Virus record (IMG/VR): IMGVR_UViG_3300031227_000034
Span: 1-64,000 of that record
Strand: one strand, 5' to 3'
From: a virus
Length of the DNA stretch: 64,000 nucleotides
The notes below the pieces were generated by a model. It made no database searches and was not told where the DNA came from. It was given only the letters and a program-made list of their open reading frames with translations. Of the stretch, positions 8,032 to 15,402 are shown piece by piece. Each line of letters opens with the position of its first letter. The stretch's first letter is position 1. Position numbers and translations under genes: made by a program.

Positions 8032-8228
8032 GCATGGATAAGAAATATAAAAACATAATCAGGCGACTACTAATCAGCATGGAATTGTGGGCATCTGAGG
8101 AGGACGGCATTCCAGATTTTGAATATAAAAAATTTGGTGTAAATCCTTATAGAGTATATATGGATGCAAAGACAAAGCTCGGTATTGATGAGGAAACAAC
8201 AGTTATTTCTCACGACAAGGAGGACTAA
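8028..8228 (+). CDS. hypothetical protein, 66 aa
   Basis: ATG overlaps the previous stop (ATGA). Begins MSMDKKYKNIIRRLLISME, an amphipathic basic helix, followed by an acidic region and FGVNPYRVYMDAKTKLG. Soluble; no family recognised. Part of the rightward operon. Confidence 0.65.
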   Translation: MSMDKKYKNIIRRLLISMELWASEEDGIPDFEYKKFGVNPYRVYMDAKTKLGIDEETTVISHDKED

Positions 8229-8230
8229 GG

Positions 8231-8407
8231 ATGAAGTACTACTATGTATGGGGAAACAATCCAGTAAGATTGAAATACAAAGGCAAATTATGTAACATGC
8301 TTGCAAGCGGAAAAATGGGCAGCGTTCTTATCGAATTTGAATGCGGTCACAAAATGGTAACAAGTAGAAGGGCAATCAGACTAATAAAAAAGAAAGGCAG
8401 ACCATGA
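8231..8407 (+). CDS. small basic protein, 58 aa
   Basis: ATG at 8231, two bases after the previous stop, with AAGGAGGACTAAGG as ribosome site. The product starts MKYYYVWGNNPVRLKYKGK and includes GSVLIEFECGHKMVTSRR, a small beta-rich basic protein that could be an SH3-like nucleic-acid binder. Its TGA overlaps the ATG of the next gene. The fit between neighbours makes it convincing. Confidence 0.7.
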   Translation: MKYYYVWGNNPVRLKYKGKLCNMLASGKMGSVLIEFECGHKMVTSRRAIRLIKKKGRP

Positions 8408-8880
8408 GAAATCCAGATGATAAAACAACTCGCCTACCCGTAAGGATACTTGGAATGATGTCTGCGGAAACGAAAACAAAAACATTTACCGCACCAGTAG
8501 AGATAACTCCGCATGAGGACGGAGAGCATTGCGGAGAGTGTGGATGGCTAAAAAAAAATTTCTATTATGATTTTTATCACAAGTGTATTTTTAAAAACTG
8601 GAATGGTCGAAAGATAAAAACAACAAAAAAACTAGATACTTGTGGCACTGCAATATATTTTTTTATTCGACACAACCAATGCCTTGAGGCCGAACGGAAA
8701 GCAAAGGTCAGCGGATCAAAAGAAGCTTGTGCTGAAGATATGTATGATATGCTAGAAAAAGTTGTGCCTGCACTTGATAAATTATACAAATTTGTAGCTA
8801 TCCAAACGAATGCTATGAAATCACACAACCCGTTTGCTGACAAAATCAACGCACTACTAAAGAAAGCACGAGGTGAATAA
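8404..8880 (+). CDS. Cys-rich protein sharing a domain with the 30.6 kb gene, 158 aa
   Basis: The middle contains APVEITPHEDGEHCGECGW and, further on, NQCLEAERKAK. The gene at 30627-30812 has the same framework (PVEITPDEDGVHCGDC and ECLEAEQE), so the two are paralogues of a Cys-rich zinc-binding domain. The C-terminal 60 residues are a helical extension absent in the other copy. Four-base overlap with the previous gene and one-base overlap (TAATG) with the next. Function unknown. Confidence 0.75.
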   Translation: MRNPDDKTTRLPVRILGMMSAETKTKTFTAPVEITPHEDGEHCGECGWLKKNFYYDFYHKCIFKNWNGRKIKTTKKLDTCGTAIYFFIRHNQCLEAERKAKVSGSKEACAEDMYDMLEKVVPALDKLYKFVAIQTNAMKSHNPFADKINALLKKARGE

Positions 8881-9170
8881 TGCCTACAGTTGATTTAGTA
8901 TTTAGGGATTTGCCGGATAAATTTGAGTGGGTGGAAGGTTGTATCGGGAATAACAGGATTCATTTCAATCTTGCTTTAGGAAACTTTGAGATACTTTTAA
9001 GACACACTATGCACCCGTTTGGTGATGGATACGGATGGCTTTCTTGTTTATATATGTTCGGGTCTTCATTTAATATGGACAGAGAACCTTTTAATATAGA
9101 CTATTGCGACACTCCAGACGAGGCCAAGCAAGCTTTTGAAAAATGGATAAGAGCCAGGGAGGTGAAGTAA
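8880..9170 (+). CDS. DLPD-FEW domain protein, 96 aa
   Basis: Starts MPTVDLVFRDLPDKFEWVEG and ends AFEKWIRAREVK. The same framework occurs twice in the protein at 29883-30488, so this is a single-domain paralogue. The family looks like a small alpha/beta phage domain; I cannot name it. Start overlaps the previous stop. Confidence 0.75.
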   Translation: MPTVDLVFRDLPDKFEWVEGCIGNNRIHFNLALGNFEILLRHTMHPFGDGYGWLSCLYMFGSSFNMDREPFNIDYCDTPDEAKQAFEKWIRAREVK

Positions 9171-9171
9171 A

Positions 9172-9225
9172 ATGAGGGATTACGTTGACGTTTGCGTTGA
9201 CTACAACAATAAGTGCTGTGTTTAA
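9172..9225 (+). CDS. possible 17-aa ORF
   Basis: ATG at 9172 two bases after the previous stop, preceded by GGGAGGTGAAGTAAA; reads MRDYVDVCVDYNNKCCV and stops. It has a good ribosome site but is very short; it may be the truncated head of a former gene. Confidence 0.3.
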   Translation: MRDYVDVCVDYNNKCCV

Positions 9226-9256
9226 TTGATTATTATCTGGATAAACGGAGGATATA

Positions 9257-10024
9257 ATGGAGTTTGAAACAGTTTGTGGATTTCAAAACATAACACATAA
9301 AAACTTTACAATATATTTCAAGGAAGAAACACAGAAATACGTTCAAAAAACAATAACAGATATAGACGACAATGTTGACAAAATGTGTAGAGATTTGGGA
9401 TTTTCATTTAAAAAAGATATGTTGATATATATTGTTGACAACGGGCTTGACTTTGAGCGTGCGTCTGGGCTATATTCAGAAGACTTGACCCATATTGTCG
9501 GTGTTGCCCAGCACGGCATTGATTCAGTTAAGATAGTTATAGCAACTTATGGACAAGATTTTACAGAAACGCTGCTACATGAAATTTCTCATTCAATAAT
9601 AGACTACATGGTGTTGGCAAACATACCTATGTGGTTCAAGGAGGGAATGGCTATGTGGCATTCAGGAGAAAGAGTTTGTGGGCTTATCCCATCGCTTACA
9701 AATAATGAACTTTATTCAACAGAGCGTCCAGAAGATATACAAGATGTATTAAATGTTTGTAAGTCCGGTTTTTCTCTTGTTGAATACCTAATTAGAAAAG
9801 AAGGAATATGCTCTGTATCAGACCTAATGGACTGTCTGGTTTTTGGAAATGGATTTGCGTGTTCATTCAAGATGGCGTTCGGAGAAAGTATGGAATCGCA
9901 GTTAAATAATTGCATACTAGATTCTAAGATGAATTTCAATGATTCAATATGGTTTGATGAAAAAGACATTGTTTCTATCTCTATAAATCTAAGGGTGGAA
10001 AACAACGAAGGAATTGCCATATAG
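9257..10024 (+). CDS. putative zinc metallopeptidase (HExxH, gluzincin-like)
   Basis: 255 residues. HEISH at 108-112 gives the zinc-binding HExxH, and 17 residues later WFKEGMAMW supplies a Glu at 129 as likely third ligand. This arrangement matches gluzincin peptidases of the M1/peptidase-MA-like group. No signal peptide or membrane segment is seen, so it would act in the cytoplasm or be a virion component. Start ATG follows ACGGAGGATATA. Last gene before a promoter and operator. Substrate unknown; it could cleave host proteins early in infection or process phage proteins. Confidence 0.75.
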   Translation: MEFETVCGFQNITHKNFTIYFKEETQKYVQKTITDIDDNVDKMCRDLGFSFKKDMLIYIVDNGLDFERASGLYSEDLTHIVGVAQHGIDSVKIVIATYGQDFTETLLHEISHSIIDYMVLANIPMWFKEGMAMWHSGERVCGLIPSLTNNELYSTERPEDIQDVLNVCKSGFSLVEYLIRKEGICSVSDLMDCLVFGNGFACSFKMAFGESMESQLNNCILDSKMNFNDSIWFDEKDIVSISINLRVENNEGIAI

Positions 10025-10030
10025 AAAAAC

Positions 10031-10073
10031 TTGACATCTAACACATTTGCATGTACTATGTAGGTGTGTTAGA
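10031..10073 (+). promoter_or_regulatory. promoter embedded in a 9-bp inverted repeat (operator)
   Basis: TTGACA (10031-10036), 17-base spacer, TACTAT (10054-10059). TCTAACACA (10037-10045) just after the -35 and TGTGTTAGA (10065-10073) just after the -10 are perfect inverted repeats, so a dimeric regulator could cover the promoter. It drives the gene at 10091. Confidence 0.65.
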
Positions 10074-10090
10074 TTGTTAAGAGATTTGAA

Positions 10091-10936
10091 ATGGAATTAG
10101 AGCAAGAGTTAGAAAATCAAAAAGTAGAAGTTACCGACAAGGACAACTTTGTTGTTGTAAAAAACAACATAGAAGCCGCCATCGGTCAGGCTATAAGAAA
10201 AAAACGTCCAGATTTCAGAGAAAAATATTATAGGGCGGCTTGGGATTATTGTCTCGACCCAAGAATATCAACAGTTCAAAAATCAATGAAATTAAAATCT
10301 CTTGAGTTGGCATTCAAATACGTAAACAAGGGGCTGGTTAGGTCTAGGCTTAGTCCAATTAAGGAAATACGCAACGAACTGTTAAAGCACAAGATAAACT
10401 ATCTTGAACGGTCATATGGGAAATCTTGGGCAGATGTAGAAAATAATTGGCTGGTGATATATGATAGCCAGCAGCAGCTCGCATCTCAAATAACAAACAT
10501 GTTGACAAAAATATTAAGACAAAACGGGTTTGACGACAAGGTTGTAAAGAAAGCTAAAAAGATATTTGTTTCTGGAAACATAAACCCAGATGACGAACAT
10601 AATATTGACGGTTTGGAAAGTAAGCCACAAACAATAGAAGAACTTGAGAAACAAAAAAACGATCTTGAGTCAGACATAATTTCCTGTTCAGAGAAACTGT
10701 CAATAAAAGAGCTTAAAGTTGTAACAGAAATGTTAAACTCAGTTGTGTCAACTTCAAAGAAAATACTTGAGGCACAAAACATGGCTTTTGGCGGAGCAGA
10801 TGCAAGAAGATTGATAGAAAAAGAAGAATTTATAAAGAACATGGCAGTTAAATATGGATTTGACATCAACGACATTGAAAATATTTATTCAAATGTAATT
10901 GATGCCAAGAAACAGTCTGACGGTAGCTGGGAGTAA
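10091..10936 (+). CDS. hypothetical protein, 281 aa, helical
   Basis: Helix-rich, charged protein beginning MELEQELENQKVEVTDKDN, with a central heptad-like segment EELEKQKNDLESDII (about residues 185-200). No catalytic motif. It has its own regulated promoter and stands alone between the rightward and leftward blocks. The DNA-packaging small subunit is otherwise missing from the window and this helical oligomer-like protein is one weak candidate, but no diagnostic HTH is seen. Confidence 0.7.
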   Translation: MELEQELENQKVEVTDKDNFVVVKNNIEAAIGQAIRKKRPDFREKYYRAAWDYCLDPRISTVQKSMKLKSLELAFKYVNKGLVRSRLSPIKEIRNELLKHKINYLERSYGKSWADVENNWLVIYDSQQQLASQITNMLTKILRQNGFDDKVVKKAKKIFVSGNINPDDEHNIDGLESKPQTIEELEKQKNDLESDIISCSEKLSIKELKVVTEMLNSVVSTSKKILEAQNMAFGGADARRLIEKEEFIKNMAVKYGFDINDIENIYSNVIDAKKQSDGSWE

Positions 10937-10950
10937 TAAAGAGTAAACGT

Positions 10951-10985
10951 CAACACTGGCTATAGCACTTAGAGCCAATGTGTTG
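10951..10985 (+). terminator. hairpin between convergent genes
   Basis: CAACACTGGCT (10951-10961) pairs with AGCCA-AT-GTGTTG (10973-10985), an 11-bp stem with a two-base bulge. No T-run follows, so it may be a weak or bidirectional terminator for the convergent genes at 10936 and 11026. Confidence 0.4.
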
Positions 10986-11025
10986 TCATTTAGGTCGCCT
11001 ATCACCAGTCTTTAACTCCCTTGGG

Positions 11026-11601
11026 TTAATTGCTTTTCTTATTTATATAGGCACAGGTTGCAAGATTTTCTATATTCTTATAAATTAGATCAAGATTTTC
11101 TTGTCTATCGTCATCAATATCAATTTTTGTTATAAAAAACTCTATGTCACAAAATTTGCAACTCTCTTTTTCTGTCATCTGCAAATTGTGTTCAACATAA
11201 AAAATAGTTTTGTTTTTAATTTCTTTAACTTCTAATATTGAAAACCAATATGAAGACACGAACCATGCTATACTTTCAAGCCCGCAATTCTCAAATTTAG
11301 TTGTACTTGCGTGACTGCTTTCTAAAAATTCTCCAACTTTAATTTTCTTTTTACACTCTGCTCTTCTTTTTTCGGTCACAATAAGAATTTCAGCATTTGT
11401 TTTCTCTGTTTGTGCCGCAATTTTTTCATCAAGGGTGCGGGACAGAGTGTCTGTTTCATCCTTATTTGCATGCTCTAAATCACGTCTTAACCTTAACTTG
11501 CCATCCGAGGATAACCTATTTCGTCTCTGTATGTGAAGAAACAACCAATAACACAAAATAAATACGACACATATTGCAATAACTATATAGGCTGTTTCCA
11601 T
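11026..11601 (-). CDS. membrane-anchored hypothetical protein, 191 aa
   Basis: One N-terminal transmembrane helix (IVIAICVVFILCYWLFL, residues 6-22) followed by a charged coiled-coil-like region to about residue 95 and a soluble C-terminal domain with CKFCDIEFF. Likely inner-membrane protein with a cytoplasmic domain. First + strand ATTCGT motif of the leftward block lies just upstream (11622). Function unknown. Confidence 0.75.
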   Translation of the reverse strand: METAYIVIAICVVFILCYWLFLHIQRRNRLSSDGKLRLRRDLEHANKDETDTLSRTLDEKIAAQTEKTNAEILIVTEKRRAECKKKIKVGEFLESSHASTTKFENCGLESIAWFVSSYWFSILEVKEIKNKTIFYVEHNLQMTEKESCKFCDIEFFITKIDIDDDRQENLDLIYKNIENLATCAYINKKSN

Positions 11602-11662
11602 TTTAGTTCTCCTTAAGTTTAATTCGTGTCACACACAGATGTTTTTTAATCAAACTTTCCGT

Positions 11663-11917
11663 TTACTTTTTATACAAACGATAGTTTTCTAAAAAGTCAC
11701 AAAAAGACGAGTCGCCAGATATTGCATAATCATAAGACTTTAAAATAAGCCCCAATTTTTTACACGACTCTGATAAAAACGAAACAGCATCCAGCAGTTC
11801 GTCTCTATCTTGGTGTTCTAAAATCTCGGAGTCTTCACTAGTCTCCATGTCATATTTGAGTCTGCCGCTAATACTTATTAAATTTCTATCTTCGTAATCA
11901 AAGTGTCCGCCACTCAT
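11663..11917 (-). CDS. MSGGHFDY-type phage protein, 84 aa
   Basis: Begins MSGGHFDYEDRNLISISG, the N-terminal signature of a widespread small phage protein family of unknown function. Acidic and helical thereafter. ATG preceded by AAAGGAACAGCC. Confidence 0.75.
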   Translation of the reverse strand: MSGGHFDYEDRNLISISGRLKYDMETSEDSEILEHQDRDELLDAVSFLSESCKKLGLILKSYDYAISGDSSFCDFLENYRLYKK

Positions 11918-11941
11918 GGCTGTTCCTTTCGGTAAAGTTTT

Positions 11942-12187
11942 TTAACACACTCTTTCTTGAATAAAGTATGTTGCATAGTCTCTATCGCCAGACCTCGGCA
12001 GTCTAGCAGTTCTAAGCGACTTGGTTCGTCTTAATACCAAAGTTTTATTTCCCCGTTTCAATACTTCGTGTCTCGTTCCAATAAAACTTCTTTCAAAAAT
12101 AATAGGAAACCTAACCCCTAGCACACTTGAAATCATTTTGTGTGCTTTTCTTCTTTCAAGTCTTTTTTCTGCCTTGTAGAGTCTCAC
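11942..12187 (-). CDS. small basic protein, 81 aa
   Basis: Very basic (MRLYKAEKRLERRKAHK; KRGNKTLVLRRTKSLRTARL), consistent with nucleic-acid binding. Overlaps the upstream gene by four bases. No family recognised. Confidence 0.65.
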   Translation of the reverse strand: MRLYKAEKRLERRKAHKMISSVLGVRFPIIFERSFIGTRHEVLKRGNKTLVLRRTKSLRTARLPRSGDRDYATYFIQERVC

Positions 12188-12573
12188 TTTGTCACCTCGC
12201 TTTCATTAATCAATCCTGAAAATAAAATATCATAATAGCTGGTATGGAAACTCTCTTTAAAATCAGCTTTGTCGTTTATTTCGTCAATAAAATTGGGTTG
12301 ACTGCATTTTGGCAAGTACTCAAGGCTAAATTTCTCGTTCATAACCATAGTGTTTTCATTTAGTAATCTGCAATTAAAGCCTTTGTTTTTACATTCTTTC
12401 AGTGCTGCTTTCAAAAGAAGTGACCTTCCAACAATCATATCACCTTTTGTTGTAAAGCCTGTTGATACATTAGTCATAGCAAGAAGCTCGTTTGGTTTAT
12501 AAGTTCCATCCTTACAGTCAATGAATACCGTGAACCATTCTGACCAATATTTTTCAGCATTATATTTACTCAC
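12184..12573 (-). CDS. hypothetical protein, 129 aa
   Basis: Starts MSKYNAEKYWSEWFTVFID; soluble, mixed alpha/beta composition with DGTYKPNELLAMTNVSTGF. Four-base overlaps at both ends tie it to its neighbours. No family recognised. Confidence 0.7.
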   Translation of the reverse strand: MSKYNAEKYWSEWFTVFIDCKDGTYKPNELLAMTNVSTGFTTKGDMIVGRSLLLKAALKECKNKGFNCRLLNENTMVMNEKFSLEYLPKCSQPNFIDEINDKADFKESFHTSYYDILFSGLINESEVTK

Positions 12574-12764
12574 AGTATCACCTCCTCCGCAGCACAGTTA
12601 ATATTACTAAAATATTTACCACAAACATTAAATCCTCCTAAAGTCTCATATACATCGCAAGACTCAAAGACTTGATCCGGCTTGCCATCGCAGCTTACAA
12701 CTACGATTGATTGCATAGGGGAGCGGCCAGCTATCAGGAAAGCTATTAAAAGTATTATTCGCAT
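12570..12764 (-). CDS. small exported or membrane protein, 64 aa
   Basis: N-terminus MRIILLIAFLIAGRSPM looks like a short signal peptide or membrane anchor; the rest has four Cys (VSCDG, ESCDV, NVCGK, INCAA) that could form disulfides if exported. Overlaps the next gene by four bases and the previous by ten. No family recognised. Confidence 0.6.
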   Translation of the reverse strand: MRIILLIAFLIAGRSPMQSIVVVSCDGKPDQVFESCDVYETLGGFNVCGKYFSNINCAAEEVIL

Positions 12765-13141
12765 TGGTCACCATCACAATAATCATCAGCAATCTGTGCC
12801 TCAAGCTCGTTGGCCTGTTTCTTTTCGTCACGGCCTTCGCTGTCTGAATCAATAATCTCATTGAGCTTGTCGCAAATCATACGTTGGTCTTCATGCGAAT
12901 AAGCACCACCCTGCAAAATAGTAAATCTGTAACCAACAATTTCAAATTCCATCGACTTGTCTTTGAAATCCCTTGTTATTTCCCAAACACTGACTTCCGG
13001 CTTATCACAATGACTGTGGAAGTTTACCGCATAACCCGGAATTTCAAACAGGCATGAAATAGATGCACGTTTGTAATTAAGTTCTGCACTTACTATCTTG
13101 TAATTTTGTACCGCCTCTTGCATTCTTTCAATAATTTTCAT
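12755..13141 (-). CDS. hypothetical protein, 128 aa
   Basis: Start ATG 13141 is preceded by ATGGAGGTAATACAA, a strong ribosome site; a frame to 13171 is open but less likely. Begins MKIIERMQEAVQNYK, acidic C-terminus with DEKKQANELEAQIADD. Soluble. No family recognised. Confidence 0.7.
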   Translation of the reverse strand: MKIIERMQEAVQNYKIVSAELNYKRASISCLFEIPGYAVNFHSHCDKPEVSVWEITRDFKDKSMEFEIVGYRFTILQGGAYSHEDQRMICDKLNEIIDSDSEGRDEKKQANELEAQIADDYCDGDQCE

Positions 13142-13179
13142 TTGTATTACCTCCATTAGTTGTTGTTCCAAATTTTAGA

Positions 13180-13596
13180 TTATTCTGATTTTGGTTTTAG
13201 CCCAGATAAATTCCACGAATGGCAATCCATAACTTGCTTTCGCCATTCTTTATCTGTAACACCCTTGGCTCTTGCACTGTGACGATTTTCATAATAAACA
13301 ACTTCTCTTTCTTTATCGCTATTATTTTTTTGGTTTTTTTCCTCAAGATCGGTAACTTTCTTTTCTAATCTTTCAAGTATTGGAATTGTGCTTTCTCCAC
13401 CATCCCTAAAAGATATTTCTGAGGAGCTAATTATTTTAATTATTGGGTCTTCTTTGCTTTGCTCAAGCTTGCCACCATTCTCCAATAGGCCAATAATAGA
13501 AGATAATGCTTCAATAACCGAACTTGTCGCCTCTATAGCAATTCTACTAGAACCATAGTTTGTGCTTTCAATAACCACCATCATTTTTTTATTCAT
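13180..13596 (-). CDS. hypothetical coiled-coil protein, 138 aa
   Basis: Start ATG 13596 follows CAGGAGAAAAAG. Begins MNKKMMVVIESTNYGSSR; residues near 70-95 form a coiled coil (ILERLEKKVTDLEEKN). The C-terminus contains DKEWRKQVMDCHSWNLSG. No family recognised. Confidence 0.7.
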   Translation of the reverse strand: MNKKMMVVIESTNYGSSRIAIEATSSVIEALSSIIGLLENGGKLEQSKEDPIIKIISSSEISFRDGGESTIPILERLEKKVTDLEEKNQKNNSDKEREVVYYENRHSARAKGVTDKEWRKQVMDCHSWNLSGLKPKSE

Positions 13597-13618
13597 CTTT
13601 TTCTCCTGTTCATTTAAG

Positions 13619-13846
13619 TTATTCACATCCCACTAAATCAACATATCCTTCATCGTGGATATTTGTAATTTTAAGATTATAATCTGTTCCGGGAACATTT
13701 ACCGTATCCCCAACTTCATAATCGTCTAAATCTGTAACATTATCTTCTGGATATACGCTACTGAAACAATAATTTCCTATAACCAAATCTCCACAAAGTT
13801 CGTCATCAAAGTCAAGATTTAATTCAACTGCTTCAAGAAATGTCAT
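13619..13846 (-). CDS. hypothetical protein, 75 aa
   Basis: Start chosen at ATG 13846 with GGAAAGATGCAGACA upstream; an earlier ATG at 13888 is possible but would overlap the preceding gene further. Acidic beta-rich small protein with a YEVGDTVNVPGTDYNLKI segment that resembles a small SH3-like barrel. Function unknown. Confidence 0.65.
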   Translation of the reverse strand: MTFLEAVELNLDFDDELCGDLVIGNYCFSSVYPEDNVTDLDDYEVGDTVNVPGTDYNLKITNIHDEGYVDLVGCE

Positions 13847-14054
13847 TGTCTGCATCTTTCCAAAATACAGGAATTTGATTTTTGTCATAATGCCCTGCAC
13901 TCCAATAAGCATTTTTACCTATCCTGCCAATCAGGTTAATGTCAAATAGAGACAAGACAACATCTTTTGCTTCATCAATGGAGATGCAGTTTGTCCAAAA
14001 ATGTTCGTGGCGTTCTAGCTCTGGGTGTCTCTCGTTGTAATTTTCGATTATCAT
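13833..14054 (-). CDS. hypothetical protein, 73 aa
   Basis: Starts MIIENYNERHPELERHEHF, contains SIDEAKDVVLSLFDINLIG. ATG overlaps the upstream stop as TAATG. No family recognised. Confidence 0.65.
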   Translation of the reverse strand: MIIENYNERHPELERHEHFWTNCISIDEAKDVVLSLFDINLIGRIGKNAYWSAGHYDKNQIPVFWKDADNDIS

Positions 14055-14200
14055 TATTTTTTTCCTTCATTCGTGTCCTCGTCAGATTCGTAATCCCTGC
14101 CATATAATGTTTCATCAATGTCGCCATCAACAAACAATCCAGACAGATCATCAAACATGCTTTCTCTATCCATACTTTTTACAAAATCATCATATTCCAT
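14054..14200 (-). CDS. small acidic protein, 48 aa
   Basis: ATG 14200, preceded by AAAAAGGTGGTAGAC; TAA at 14054-14056 overlaps the next ATG. Product begins MEYDDFVKSMDRESMFDDL. It resembles the 39-aa ORF at 18959-19078 (MNEYNEFIGSLDGGDI) and, more weakly, the one at 14225-14353, so these look like a small family of acidic proteins in this block. Confidence 0.6.
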   Translation of the reverse strand: MEYDDFVKSMDRESMFDDLSGLFVDGDIDETLYGRDYESDEDTNEGKK

Positions 14201-14224
14201 GTCTACCACCTTTTTAAATTAATG

Positions 14225-14353
14225 TCAAGGTAAATTTTGGTCCTGTGATTCGTCACACAGATACAACTCGTCACTACCAAAAATTTCTTTGATGTCATTA
14301 TCCATATCTGTGCTGTCTATCATTCCAACATAGCTTTCTACGTAATTATCCAT
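14225..14353 (-). CDS. small acidic protein, 42 aa
   Basis: ATG 14353, preceded by AAAAGGAGAATATC; ends TGA at 14225-14227. Begins MDNYVESYVGMIDSTDMDN; strongly acidic, similar in size and composition to the 14054-14200 product. Function unknown. Confidence 0.6.
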   Translation of the reverse strand: MDNYVESYVGMIDSTDMDNDIKEIFGSDELYLCDESQDQNLP

Positions 14354-14387
14354 GATATTCTCCTTTTGTTTTTTTAAGAACTAATTA

Positions 14388-15050
14388 TCAGTGGCCGTTT
14401 TCTATTATAAACTCAATTATTTTTTGGTATTCATTAATTTGTTCTTTATCGTAATCATTTTCAACACCAATTTTTTTAAAGTCACTTCTCCATTCAGCGA
14501 AAGAGTGGACTTCACATCCTATTGAAATAAATCCAAACTTACAATTAGTTGCCGCATGAAACGACCCTTGTATATATAATGGGCTTTTTTCCCATGCATC
14601 ACCATATACCCGTGCATCACCATATACCCGTGCATCACCAGATACCCGTGCATCACCATATACCCATGCATCACCAGATACCAGTGCATTACCAGATACC
14701 CATGCATCACCAGATACCAGTGCATTACCATATACCCGTGCATCACCATATACCAGTGCATTACCATATACCCGTGCATCACCAGATACCCATGCATCAC
14801 CAGATACCCGTGCATTACCATATATCCGTGCATCACCAGATACCCGTGCATCACCAGATACCCGTGCATCACCATATACCCGTGCATCACCAGATACCCG
14901 TGCATTTGTTGATATGTGTACGCTTAAATCAATTTCAACAGAAACCCCGACCCATCCACCAAGTTCGCCGTTTTTGTTTCTCCATCCAAGGTGTAGTTCC
15001 CCGCCAAACAATTTCTTTAATCCTGTTTTGCCAAATGTTTTTTTTGTCAT
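14388..15050 (-). CDS. hexapeptide-repeat protein (YdcK-like left-handed beta-helix), 220 aa
   Basis: After an N-terminal region (residues 1-49) comes a run of about 17 six-residue repeats of the form G(D/N)A(R/W/L)V(S/Y), residues about 50-153, then a 65-residue C-terminal domain. Hexapeptide repeats of this kind build a left-handed parallel beta-helix; the closest known pattern is in YdcK-like phage and bacterial proteins. No acyltransferase active site is seen. The solenoid could be a structural or DNA-mimic-like rod. At DNA level the repeat unit is 18 bp and almost invariant except at three codon positions. Confidence 0.8.
   Translation of the reverse strand: MTKKTFGKTGLKKLFGGELHLGWRNKNGELGGWVGVSVEIDLSVHISTNARVSGDARVYGDARVSGDARVSGDARIYGNARVSGDAWVSGDARVYGNALVYGDARVYGNALVSGDAWVSGNALVSGDAWVYGDARVSGDARVYGDARVYGDAWEKSPLYIQGSFHAATNCKFGFISIGCEVHSFAEWRSDFKKIGVENDYDKEQINEYQKIIEFIIENGH
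14592..14906 (-). repeat. 18-bp tandem repeat, about 17 copies, inside the hexapeptide-repeat gene
   Basis: Each unit encodes one hexapeptide. The variable positions are GAT/AAT (Asp/Asn), CGG/TGG/CTG (Arg/Trp/Leu, one unit with Ile) and TCT/TAT (Ser/Tyr); the other bases are identical across most units. Such uniformity implies recent expansion or gene conversion. Confidence 0.9.
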
Positions 15051-15068
15051 AATATTAATCCCTTTCAG

Positions 15069-15329
15069 TTAAATTAAATTCGTGTGACACAATGTGTTTT
15101 TCTTATATATACAAAACCCATCATTTGTAAAAGAGTGTTTGCTAAAAACTTCAAAATGCTGGTTGTTTAAGTTTTTTGGCATTAATTCGTATTGCTCCCA
15201 AGAATCGCACCCTATAAATAAAACAACTTCACATTCGCTTTCTATTGTCCACTCAGGAGAAAACTCAAAGCCTGAATCTACCTTGCTATTATCTTTTAGC
15301 CTCATTTGAAGAAACCCTTGAAACTTCAT
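15069..15329 (-). CDS. hypothetical protein, 86 aa
   Basis: Begins MKFQGFLQMRLKDNSKVD; alternating hydrophobic pattern suggests a beta-sandwich. ATG preceded by TAGGAGAATAAATT. ATTCGT motifs occur inside (15184) and just downstream (15079). No family recognised. Confidence 0.65.
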   Translation of the reverse strand: MKFQGFLQMRLKDNSKVDSGFEFSPEWTIESECEVVLFIGCDSWEQYELMPKNLNNQHFEVFSKHSFTNDGFCIYKKNTLCHTNLI

Positions 15330-15346
15330 AATTTATTCTCCTATAG

Positions 15347-15402
15347 TTAGACAATCCACATGCTGACACCAACCAAATGATGCCAGCAAATTGAGTGTCT
15401 AA
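15347..15402. repeat. inverted repeat in intergenic leader
   Basis: TTAGACA (15347-15353) and TGTCTAA (15396-15402) are perfect inverted arms with TGCTG/CAGCA arms inside. It reaches into the end of the gene at 15399. It may fold in RNA as a terminator or processing hairpin. Confidence 0.4.

Noticed and set aside
14592-14906. CRISPR array or diversity-generating retroelement
   Set aside because: The repeats are contiguous 18-mers without spacers and are translated; no reverse transcriptase, Cas gene or template repeat is visible.
14519-15052. Long open frames on both strands in the 18-bp repeat region (His/Pro and Met/His/Gly repeats)
   Set aside because: Each is an alternative frame of the same repeats; only the - strand frame from 15050 has normal flanking domains.
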